Under the pieces are notes generated by a model. It saw only the letters and a program-made list of their open reading frames with translations, did not search any database and was not told the DNA's origin. From Pegoplata infirma (taxonomy: Eukaryota; Arthropoda; Insecta; Diptera; Anthomyiidae): a stretch of DNA of 64,000 nucleotides. The stretch spans positions 230,819,462 through 230,883,461 of the forward strand of contig OY992538.1 of the NCBI GenBank assembly GCA_963921195.1. The letters run 5' to 3'. Both the position numbers and the translations under genes were made by a program. How positions within the stretch are numbered: position 1 is the first letter of the stretch; each line of letters begins with the position of its first letter. Below are positions 33,304-44,400 of this stretch, in pieces.

Positions 33304-34738
33304 CATAGGCGTAGAAACGGGGGGGCTGGGGTGGGCAAAGCCCACCCTAGACTCGATTTAGCCCACCCCAGACGTTTTGCATTTAGCCCACCCCAGACAA
33401 TTTTCCTTTTTTTTAATTATTTAAACTTTGATATGCTTAAATCCAAAATTGTCAGAAATATTTATTTAAACTTTTAGAAGTAGCAATAAGCCTATCTTTT
33501 AGTTCTGATAGTTGTGAAAGAGGTTTCTAAGCTATGCATTGAATAAAAACGTGGTTACGAAGTGCAATGCTTCAGGAACGATTTTTAAACTAAGAAGTTT
33601 CAAATGTCAAAAATGAAAAAAAGTGAAATGTAACGTTTTATTCACTCTTTCCATTATAAATTGATTTTAATATACTAATTACACTACACTACAAAAATCA
33701 TCTTCTTTCGCACAGAGTTCTAGGGTACAATTTCTAAATTATTTTGGCCTCCTAAACACGCCTTCTCGAGATATAGGCATTTAAATTTTTTATGGAACAA
33801 GCACTCAAAATCGAAAAATGTTTTAATATTTTAAAATTTTATGTATAAGATATTCATAATTTTTTTATTCAAATTCCCAATAAAATTACTTAATTTTTGC
33901 AAGAAATCCGGATTCGGTGCGATCAAGGGTATCATCAGGACATTATAAGGAAGTTCAAGATGTCCTTTTTATGGTTACATCCTTATAAGTATTCGAATTT
34001 CGCAATAAATATCCTGAAATATTTAAAAATTTTGGAAAAAGAAATTTTTGAAAAATAAATCAAAGTTTTGAACCAAATTTGCATATTATTTTCGCTCCAA
34101 TTTTTATGATTTTTTTGGTAAAATTAAAAAAAAAAAAAATTAAAACAAATTTCACAAAAAAAGTTGCCCCCTGAACACTAATCAGTCATCAGAAAAATTG
34201 TATCAAATCGCCTTCTCGAGATATAGCCATTTTAAATTTTTGTGGAACAAGTTCAAATAAAAAAAAAAATATTATTATTGACTTTAACATACACTTTTTT
34301 AATATTAAACAAATTTCGGTTTTGAGGGCTTGGTCCACAAAAAATGAAAATGCCTAAATCTCAAGAAGGTGATTTGATACAACTTTTCTGATGACAGATT
34401 CGTGTTAAGGAGGTCAAAATATATAGAAAATGTATTCAATATGTCTGTGCAAAATCCGTGTAGAGTTAACGAAAATAGTAGTTAACTTTAATTTTTTAAG
34501 GCTGGATTACTCAATGTTCCGTTATAAAATAACTCTCCGTTAAATTTAACTTTTTCATACAAATTTTGACATAAGGTTAAATCGGCAGTTAGCAGCTAAC
34601 TTTTCATTGAGTAATCTGCCCTTAAATACATTTTTATGTTTTTTAGTTTTAATATTTTTTTTTTAAAAAAAGTTTTTTTTTTGGGAAGGGGAGGGGGGCT
34701 TTTGCCCACCCCAGAATAATGGTCTAGCTACGCTTATG
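33304..34738. mobile_element. 1435-bp hAT-like element, CATAGGCGTAG termini
   Basis: Termini CATAGGCGTAG...CTACGCTTATG, with an exact 8-bp duplication ATTATGTG at 33296-33303 and 34739-34746. Subterminal GGGGTGGGC/GCCCACCCC repeats occur on both sides. The interior (33740-34440) shares GCCTTCTCGAGATATAGGC and ATCAGGACATTATAAGGAAG with 62760-64000, so that region probably derives from the same family. A piggyBac-like MITE is nested at 34499-34625. No transposase frame. Confidence 0.9.
34499..34625 (-). mobile_element. piggyBac-like mini-MITE, copy 2
   Basis: 127 bp with termini GGCTGGATTACTCAATG...CATTGAGTAATCTGCCC, flanked by TTAA on both sides, the target hallmark of piggyBac. Confidence 0.85.
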
Positions 34739-34746
34739 ATTATGTG

Positions 34747-35442
34747 TGAAATGCACTTTAAAATCAAAGTAGCTAAAATTGTATTGTCATTAGCTAATTA
34801 GCCGGACGTGTTGCAATGATTTTGTTTATTCAATAGTATAACGCAAATTGTTAAACTATGATTTAATGATTGAGAGTTAAACAAAATATTTTTTTAAACA
34901 AAGAATTTATGACGTCTAAATTATTACAATATTGTAAGATGAACGGGTAAATTTGACTAGGAAAATTTTATTTGGAGTAAAAATTTTTTTTTATCAATTT
35001 TTGTAATAAAAAAATGTTGAGTGTATTTTTTTTTTTTAATTTATAAAAAATTTTTAGTTTCAAAAGAATTTTTTCATTTTTTTTGTTGTTTTCAAAGCGT
35101 GTTTAGGAGTTTTCAACAAAATTCAAGATCAGAACTGATCTAAAATTCTCAGGTTTGCTTTTAAAACAAAACTGTTTTTAAAATATATTAATAAACAATT
35201 TCTTAACTTTCCCAACTATACGTTTTACGTGATTAGCCTTCATATCCATAATCTTAAAATTTAATGCGCTGGTAGTTAATGGGTTAATGATTTAAATTGC
35301 AGTTTGTTAAGGAATTACGGTTTTTAATAACCGTTAATAATTTCATATTCTATTTGAAATAAAAAATCTGTTATACAATTAAGGCTTACTAAACATATCT
35401 TATGCTTATGGTAACTAAACACATCTTTTGCTCAAATTCTCT
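34747..35442. other. AT-rich DNA, no gene
   Basis: Single-copy-looking A/T-rich sequence between two hAT-like elements. No coding support. Confidence 0.35.
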
Positions 35443-35450
35443 CTTGGGCA

Positions 35451-37307
35451 CACTGATGCCAACTTTTTTTGACAAAAACCCGCTAAATCAGGAAAAAAAA
35501 ATCTCCAGAAAACACCAAATTCAAAAACAGAAAATAAATTTAGCTATTAAATAGCTAAATATCATGAAATTTGAAAAGTAACGGTTTTTTGAAAAAAATA
35601 TAACGGTTTTTTGAATAAATATAACGGTTTTTTGAAAAAATATAACGTTTTTTTAATAATGTATGTATTAGCTATTAAAACAGTTTAAATGTTATAAAAC
35701 GACAGTTTTTTAACAAAAGCCAGTTTAAAAATTACAGAATCGAATACACCTGTTTTGGTCATAGCCAAATATTCGGCAAAATTGATACTATTCGGCCGAA
35801 ACCGAAGCCAAATATTAAAAACAAATATTTATGTAGGAAAAACAAGAAAAAAGTTAAATTATACTTACAAGGGAGGTCTCCCTGGTTCACCCCGATCTTC
35901 GTGAAATTTGGAGATATTGTTCAGAACGAAAATTAATTCAACACGTATTTTTTTCAGCGGCCCATGCTCAAAGGTATTTAAAAGACATATCTCTTGGTGC
36001 TAACAACATGCCAAACAAGTAAAAAAGTTAAATTCGGCCTTGCCGAATGTAGTGATGCCCTCCACAATTTCAAAAAGATTATTGCAAAAAATTTTATTTA
36101 AAAGGAAATTACTTTTGAAAAAAAAAATTTTTTTGAAAAAAAAAATTTCCGCGAAAAAAAATTTTGGTAAAAAAAGTCCGCGATTTTTTTCTTTTTTTGT
36201 CAAAAAATATGTTCGTACTTGTTTAAATACCATTTGGTGTTCAATTATGTTCACATATGCCAACCAGAAGCCTAATTAAAGCATTTTGTATTTTTAGGTT
36301 ATATTGAATGTACTGAAATTTTTGAGGTGTGCTTACATTTTCGTTCATAACTTTTGAACCGCTGAACCGATATCGCTCAAATGCAATACCAAACTTCTCG
36401 GGAGAACTTCCAATAAACATGTTAAGTTTCAGTCATCTCTGTGCAATATTTTATCCGCGACAGCATTTTCCACAGACAGACAGACAGACGGACAGACGGA
36501 CATCGCTAGAATGTCTTAAAATCGATCGGGCATCATGAATATACTTTATGGGGTTCCAGATCGATATTTCGATGAGTTACAAACAGAATGACAAACTTAT
36601 ATATACCCTCTATCACTAAGTGGAGGGTATAAAAAATTAATATTTTCGACTGATTAACAAAAATGTAATAAAATTTTTCCACTTTACTCAATATGACAAA
36701 AAGCTATGCATGTTTGGCCAACACCAAAAAGGGAAGTCTCCCTAGCGTCACCCGCGGATCTTTATGGAATTGGTTTTATTTTGTAGAGCAGAAAAAATAA
36801 AGGGAAAAGTATTTTTTTAGCGGTCCAAATTAATGTTTCGGGGGAAGAAACAGTAATTTTTTAGTTTTTTTTCGCTTATCCCCCACCTTATGCAGGGAAA
36901 CCTAGTCATTTGGTATATAAAATGAACATGGACAACTTTTTGTCATATTGAGTAAAATACCATTACATTTTTGTAAATAAGTCAAACAAATTATTTCTTT
37001 TTTGGCATGTTGTAAGCACCACAAGATATATACTGTTCATTTCTTAATTCGGCTGTGTTAAGACTGTACAAACAAGATTTTTATTCAAACATTTTTGACA
37101 GGTCGCTTTACAAGTCCGCTCTTCTAAACGGCTCTTTAATTAAAACAAAAAAATCAAAAGTATGGAAAATTTTAATTTTTTTATTGTTAAGTTGTGGCTG
37201 GTAAAAATCGCTAGATTTCCCGCTGCCCGCTAAATCACTTTTTTTCCCGCTAGACGCAAAATAAAAACGCTAGTTTTAGCGGGAAAAACACCAAATTGGC
37301 AACAGTG
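35451..37307. mobile_element. 1857-bp hAT-like foldback element upstream of Dpit47
   Basis: Left end CACTGATGCCAACTTTTTTTG, right end TTGGCAACAGTG. Flanks CTTGGGCA (35443-35450) and CGTGGGCA (37308-37315) match at 7 of 8. The interior is partly palindromic (CTTGGTGCTAACAACATGCC against GGCATGTTGTAAGCACCA; CACTTTACTCAATATGAC against its inverse), with GCTAAA/CCCGCTA subterminal repeats. A complete DINE-1-like element is nested in it. The insertion ends only 190 bp before the Dpit47 start codon. Confidence 0.82.
36016..36636 (-). mobile_element. DINE-1-like element, complete copy (type A)
   Basis: Reverse copy of the 26188-26808 type: CAAGTAAAAAAGTTAAATTC, ATTCGGCCTTGCCGAAT ... ACAGACAGACAGACGGACAG ... 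CTAAGTGGAGGGTATAAAA. Nested in the hAT-like element. Confidence 0.85.
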
Positions 37308-37315
37308 CGTGGGCA

Positions 37316-37331
37316 TTCTCTCTCTCTTTCA
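37316..37331 (+). promoter_or_regulatory. CT/GA-repeat tract in the Dpit47 promoter
   Basis: TTCTCTCTCTCTTTC lies immediately after the hAT-like element's target duplication and ~170 bp before the ATG. GAGA-type tracts are common near fly promoters; function here is inferred. Confidence 0.4.
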
Positions 37332-37497
37332 TGGCACATGTTTTTTTTCTTTTTTTTTGACATTTCGTAACACAACAACAAAAGTAAACATTAGAAAAAT
37401 ACAAAGTGAAGTAAATTTTTGCAATTTTTCTGGAATATTCAATTCAATTGTTGAGTTTATAAATTTGTATTAAAATTTAACAAAATAATTAACAAAA

Positions 37498-39350
37498 ATG
37501 TCTGCTGAAGAAGCTTCCAAAAAAGTATGGACTGAACAAGAACGTTTAGAGCTGGCTGCAAAATTAGATGCCGAATTGGATGACTTTATCGATGGTCTGG
37601 AAAAGAAACGATATGAAGAAGGTTGGCCAGAGGATAGATGGCAGGAGGTAATTTGTTTTATTATTTTATTAAAAAAGTTATGAAACGTATCTGAAATCTT
37701 TATTAGGAAATGGATAAACATCCATTTTTTATGAAAAAAGCTCCCCAACCCGGCGATGAGGTTCATCCTATGTTTGAGGGTCTTCAAAAGCTAAAATATG
37801 ATCCGGAAGAAAATACTGCAGAAGATTTAGCTTTAAATTATAAAGAAGATGGTAATTTCTATATAAAGCATAAAAAATTTCGCATGGCCATTTACAGTTT
37901 CACCGAGGGTCTCAAGACAAAGTGTGAAAAGCCTGAAGTTTTGGCTGTTTTATACAATAATAGATCCGCGGCACATTTTTTCCTGAAGAATTATAGGTAA
38001 GTTTCTAAGAAATGGGACGGTTTATGTTTGTTGTTGTAGAGCAACTTGGATTAAATTAGATTAAAGAGGCCCTATGCACTGCGACCAAAATGATCTTTTG
38101 TGCAGTCTGAAGGGGGAGCCCTAAATGTTTAGGATTTTAATGAAGCCGTCAGTTGGATTCAGAAAAAAAGTATAAAAAAAAATTCTCGACTTGATTTGAC
38201 CCATTTTTTAACTAAATAAAGTTAATCATAATCTTAATCCAGTCTGCAAAAAACAAGGTTATTATTCCATTGGAAAATGTTTTCAAAGTGTCTCATCCGG
38301 TCGCAAAGCAAAATTTAGTGAGAAGCCTATTTTTAGTGCATTTGAAGAACTTTTTTTGATAACGACGAATTGTCAAATCCTCGTTTGGGTAAACCCGAAT
38401 AATCCTTCTTTTTGTATTTATATTTCAGAACTTTTTCTTTAAAAACAATAAACCATTTTAACAAAACCTTTAATCTTTCAGATCTTCCCTAGAGGATGCC
38501 AAAAAAGCTTTAGAATATAAAACAGATTATGCAAAATCACGTTGGCGTGCGGCTCAATGTGCCTTTGAGCTACAACGTTTTGATGAATGTTCTCAACTAT
38601 GCGATGAAATCCTTGAAAGCGATGTAGACAATAAGGAGGCCCAAGAATTGCTAAAGAAAAATAAATTTAAAAAACTTGAAGTAGAACGTAATCAACGTAA
38701 AGAGTTAGTAGAGAAAAAGAAAAAATTACAACGTTATCATCGTTTGTGTAATGCTTTGGAAGAGCGTAAAGTTAAATTTGACGATCAAAGGCCAGGCAAA
38801 CAAAATATAACCGAGGAACTTTTGAAGCCGAAATTTTTACCATTGGAAGATTATCCAGTACATTTAGATGATGACAATCAAACATTAATATGGCCAGCAG
38901 CATATTCGTATCCAGAATTTTTATGTAGCGATTTTGAGCAAAAATTATCCGAGGAAGCTACGTAAGTTTAGGCTTTTTTAATACATAATTTGTATTTTGT
39001 TCAATGTGTTCTCTTTTTATATTAGTATGCTTGATGTGGTTAATACTTTATTTGCTGAACCTTTACCATTGGACAAAACAAATAGTTATCGTCCAGATAC
39101 TGTTAATGTCTATTATGAAAATCGTAAAGTGGGGTGTGTTCATAAAGTTGAGCTTCAAAAGTCCATTAAAGAAATTGTACAGGAGAAAGGGTATGTATAT
39201 TGGACTAGTCAATTAATATTTGTCTTATATATTTGTTAAAATTTCAGATTCTTTGTTACTGGCGGTTCCTTATTGTTTTATATAGTACCCAAAGACTCCA
39301 GAGTGGAACAGGAATTTATACATGCCGAGAGGAGATGTTTTCTTAAGTAA
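37498..39350 (+). CDS. Dpit47: Dpit47 / TTC4 TPR co-chaperone
   Basis: Hsp90/Hsp70-binding cytosolic and nuclear TPR protein; the fly protein was named for interaction with DNA polymerase alpha. Five exons, all with GT-AG introns and preserved frame: 37498-37647, 37707-37996, 38482-38961, 39026-39190, 39248-39350, giving 395 residues, about the fly protein's length. Landmarks: [20 protein letters not shown] at 52-71, a TPR array from about 93 to 195 with carboxylate-clamp-like K96, N100, N135 and K165, a charged coiled-coil-like stretch (200-240), and the C-terminal wheel-like domain with [29 protein letters not shown] and the ending [14 protein letters not shown]. The start ATG has AACAAAA before it. 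Upstream space is only 190 bp, bounded by a hAT-like insertion. AATAAA follows at 39681. Confidence 0.95.
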
Positions 39351-41426
39351 ATTTAATTTATAACTAAAAGTCTTTTTATAAAGTGGCTACTGTTTTGTAA
39401 AATTTATATAAATACTTTTGATGACATGCACAAGAAATTTTATAAAATGTTCTAAAAAATTTTAGATTTGTGTAAGTCTACTTATAAATTCCAATTTTTT
39501 AATATTTCGTCCCTTGAAATTTAAAGATGAATACACGATATTGAAGTACTACAAAATACCATTTCTAAAAATAGAGATGGCATCGTACAAAATTTATGTA
39601 AGTGTGAAAAAAGGAACCATATATAATATCTTTGTGAATTCAGCTTAAAACATTGTAACCAGCAATCTCTTATTGTACTCAATAAAAAAGTCGCTACATC
39701 ACAAGAAAACTATTTTTAAGTTATCAGTAAATAATAATAAAAGACGAAGATAGCTTAGCTGACTAATGCTGCTCTTTCCAATAAAAAGGCGTTTAGTTGT
39801 TTTTTGATACAAAAAATTCAAAGCGTTTTATTTGTTTTATATAATTTATATACTTATTTATATTATTTAATATGTATGTATGTATATAAATTTAATATTA
39901 ATACAACAACTAAGCAAAAACTGCAATATGAATATTTATTTCAATTTAAAGCCTTAAAATATAATATCCCTAATATAAGACTTCTACAGCCTGTAGTTTT
40001 TTTCACTGCTAAAAGCAAAAAAGTATTTATTTTTTGGTGGTATTCATTATTGTATTCGAGCATAAATTTATTTTAAGTCTTGTTAATAAATATTCGTAAA
40101 AATTTCTTATAAAAAAATTATATAATGTTCTAAAGTAGAACTTTTAATACTCTTAACTTCCAATCAGTTTTTTTCATGATATTTTTAAGGTTCTAAATTG
40201 AACGATTTAATACTTTTTTATGTTTATTTTTATAGATATTTTAAACACTGCTGTTTTTTTTTTTTTTTAATAATTTTTTGATATGTTTTTAGTTTTAAAA
40301 AGCGTTTTTATAAATTTAGAATTTTGCAACAAAATTTAAACATAGTATTTTTTTTTTTTTTGTATATAACAAGCATATTTAAATAGTCAACAACTGGTAG
40401 ATTATAGTTTTAAACTAATTTAATTTAAGTTTTTTTTTTGGTTTTAATTGAGCTGAAGTTTTTGAACACATTAATTTTGCATGAATAAATATGATAAGAT
40501 AAGTGATTATGTATATTAAACAACCAACATTAAATGCATACGCATACATTTGAACACAAGGTAATTTAAGAACCCGATTTTTTGGAAATTCAAAAAGTCA
40601 ATTTCAAAGTAATCAATTACAATATGTAAACAAATAAAAAATCGTTTGTTATTCGAAAAAAAAAATCAATTTTAGTTCGACAATGATCAATTAATTTAAT
40701 TCATATATCAAATAATTTCAATTGACCTTTTTTTTTTTATTTTAAGTGAAGTTTTTTCAATACCAAATGAGCTTTTTTAAATGCATGTATAAATTTTTCA
40801 ATAGAATTTTCAAATTTCAATAGTTTTCAAATTTCGACCATTTCCTACGTCATTAAGATTCCAAAATAGAATTTATATTTTTTAAATACCATCAAAAAAT
40901 GTTGTAGACTTTGAGAATTTAATAAAAATCGGGTTTGTTTTTATTAATCTCTGTGGATATTTTTTTATAATTTTAATAATTTCGTAAGCAAGATTTTAAG
41001 CAGACATTTTTCATATAATACTGTAGATATTTTGTTTTTAGCAAAAAAAATAATTAACCTAAAAATGGTAAAATCAAAATAAAAAAGTTTTTGTTTTAAG
41101 AACTGAGAACGACAAAAGTTTATTTGAAATAAAAGTTTTTAAAAAATAAATTACAAAATATAAAAATAACAAGGAAAATTGTATTTTTTGTTTAATTTTT
41201 ACAAATAAAAACAACATTTAACATATGAAATGGAAGTTTAAAAAAAAATATTGAAATAAAATTAAAGCTTTTTTTTAAAAAATAAGCATTAAGCAAACAA
41301 AGATATTATAGTAAAAAATTTTATAACATAAAAAATATTTAAGTTTTTTATATAAAAAAAACGCAGTAAAACTCTTACCTTTATAAAATATAAATTTAAA
41401 ATTTTTTTTTAACACTCAAACATAAA
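39351..41426. other. Convergent intergenic region, AT-rich
   Basis: Between the 3' ends of Dpit47 and the adaptor gene. Contains AATAAA on the plus strand at 39681 and its minus-strand counterpart (TTTATT) at 41119. Otherwise long A/T-rich sequence with no repeat ends or coding support, probably 3'UTR plus spacer. Confidence 0.4.
39681..39686 (+). terminator. Candidate Dpit47 polyadenylation signal
   Basis: AATAAA 330 bases after the stop codon; the first canonical hexamer noticed downstream. Confidence 0.5.
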
Positions 41427-44400
41427 TTAAAATTCTGGTGTTTGATTTCTTTGTAAAACATTATTAATTCTTAATTTTAATGGCGAGAAATCAATTTTTT
41501 TAAATCTTGGCAAAGAGGCAAACTTTTTAGTACCCATTGTTGAGGCCGCCGCACCATTTATTTCTGCTGTCGACACTGGTGAATCCATTTTGGAGGATTG
41601 CGTCATTATATCTTTTTGATTGGATGTTTGATTAATTTGTAAATGATGTTGTAATTGCTGTTTAATACGCATCGATTGTTTGGGAGCTAATGTAGCATAT
41701 TTATGCAACAATCTGGTAGCATCTTTGGTGGCCTGATAACAATTTTCATATTCCAATTCAGCTTGTTCTAATTTCGTTATGCCGCTTTGCTGTGGTGTAC
41801 TTAAACGCTGGTTGGAGGTTTTAGAGCCTGATGATGATGTCGATGAGGTTGCATCATCAAACTTAAAATCTATATTTTGTAACAAAGCTAATTGCAATAG
41901 TTCTGTATGTAGTTTTTCTTTTAATTGGGCGGTTTCGTTTAATTGATTATATGGCGATTTTTCAGTATTGTTGTTATTATTATTTAGTTGTAATAATTTC
42001 TTATTAGCTAAATTGACGGTGTACACATTTTCGGATATTTTTTGAGCATTAGCAGATTTTTTTGATTTTGTAGTAGTTATGGAAGCCGGACAAGAATTAG
42101 TAGAAGATTTTTTACGTTGTTCTAAAATTTTTTGTGGTGATGATATATACAGATTTTCCTTACGTTCACGTTTCATTTTGATATTGACCAAATGTTTTAG
42201 ACCCATGGGATTAGAAGATTTCTAAAATATATATAAATTATGATTTAATAAATTATAATTATAAATAATAAATTATATTACATTTTACTATAAAAATCAA
42301 GTAGAAAATTTAAATTCGACTTGGCCTAATCCATGAATACCCCCAACAATGTAAAAAAATGTTTAAAAATTTCAGCCAGAAGTATTTTATTTTCAGTAAA
42401 AAAACTCTTTATACCCTCCAACTACAGTATGGGGGTATACTCACTTTGTCATTCCGTGTGTAACGCATCGAAATATCGGTCGGGGACCCCATAAAGTATA
42501 TATATTATTGATCAGTGATCGATTCTAAGACATTCTAGCGATGTCCGTCCGTCCGTCCGTCTGTTCGTCCGTCCGTCCGTCTGTCCGTCCGTCTGTAGTT
42601 AACACGATGTAGTTTGGCACAAATATGTCTTATGTTCCTAGGCAGGTTAAGTTCGGAAATTGGCCAAATCGGACCAGGGGGAAAAAAGTTCCCCCTTGAA
42701 GAACTAAACCAACCTCTAAAAAATACACGTTTTTAATGTTTTTTTTTGTATTTTTGTTAAATAAATGAAACATTTGGTATATTTATCGCGATGGGAAGGT
42801 GCTCTCAAAGTGCCCCACTGACCATATCAACTCCCTCCCCAAAAAAAAGAAACGCCTCTGTCAATTTTTTTTTTGTTTTTACATTTTGGAGGGTATAAAA
42901 GATTCGGCACAGCCGAATTTAACACTCTCACTTGTTTTTAAATTAATTTTTGTAAAAAAAAAATTTTTGGCTTTAACTTTTTTTTGGGTGTAAATTTTTT
43001 TCGAGTGTAAAATTTTAATTTTTGAGTGTAAACATTTTTTGAGTGACAAAAAAACTTTGTTAATTATTTTTTGTGTCTTACCAATGTTTTTAAGACCTCA
43101 CAACTCTAATCACATGATTTTTTCCGAATCACATGAGATCGAATTCGGTGTTCTATTTTTCAGCTTAAAATTATAACGAAAATAGTACATTCGTTTTACT
43201 TTCGAAAAAAATTGTTTATGTGAAACAAAACGAATAAAAATATTCAGAAGTAAAATCTAGAACACCAAAAAAAAATTCAAAAATTTTCATTTTCAGATTT
43301 TTTTTGGCGACTACTTTTTTTTGGAACAGCGGCCTAATTCTTGCTTAGCGTTTTTTAACACGTGAATTTAAAGTGAAACGCTGAGCTTACATATATTTTT
43401 TCGGAATGAAACCAATTTTATTGCAATTCAATTCCACTTTAATTTTTGAAAGTGATTTTGAGGCCTGCCACAGACTCAATTCCGTTAGGATTTGGAAAAA
43501 GTGCTTAACTCGCAAAACGCAAATCGAATATTTTTTTCGGAATGAAAACACTTTTATGCAGGGGCATGTCACAGACTCAATTCCGTTCGGATTTGGAAAA
43601 AGTGGTTTACTCGTAAAAGGCAAAACGAATAATATTTTTGTCGGAATGAAATCACTTTCGAAAATCACAGTGGAACTGAATTGCATAAAAGTGGTTTCAT
43701 TCCGAAAAAGAATATTCGCTTTGCGTTTAACAAGTAAAACACTTTTTCCAAATCCGAACGGAATTGAGTCTGTGACATGCCCCGCAATTCAATTCCACTT
43801 TGATTTATAAAAGTGATTTCATTCCGAAAAAAATAATATTCGTTTAACGAGTAAACCACTTTTTTTAATCCGAACGGAATTGAGTCTGTGACATGCCCCA
43901 TTATTTGATATTTGACTCTCTCATATCAATTACCAATTTTTAAGCAAATAAGGCTCAATTCCGTTCGGAAGTGGAATAAGTGGTTTACTCGTAAAACGCA
44001 AAGTAAATATTTTTTTCGGAATGAAACTACTTTTATGCAATTCAATTCCACTTTGATTTTTGAAAGTGATTTCATTCCGAAAAAAATAATATTCGTTTTG
44101 CGTTTTACGAGTAAACCACTTTTTTCAATTCCGAACGGAATTGAGTCTGTGACATGCCCCCAAACTACTCGAAGCAAAACGTAAATATTTTATAAATTAA
44201 GTAATTTCTGTGTAATATTTTGGACATGAAGAAGGTCAAAGTCCTGACCATCGAAACAGCGGATTAGAAAAATACTCTCTTTTTTCGGCCCACCTATTTG
44301 AGGGCGTGATATAAAAGATTAAAATAATGATAAAAGTGTATAACTTAAGTGTGAAAAGCATAATAAATGAATTTGTAAACATTTATCGTGAGGAGGATAG

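Noticed and set aside
39730..39790. tRNA-like stretch AGATAGCTTAGCTGACTAATGC
   Set aside because: No cloverleaf with acceptor, anticodon and T arms could be drawn and no A/B box pair was seen.
39804..40076. 90-codon plus-strand open frame after Dpit47
   Set aside because: AT-rich low-complexity translation in the intergenic/3'UTR region with no resemblance to any protein.
43406..44184. Overlapping open frames on both strands up to 134 codons
   Set aside because: They lie in palindromic MITE arms that are open on both strands; no protein resemblance and no splice or start signals.
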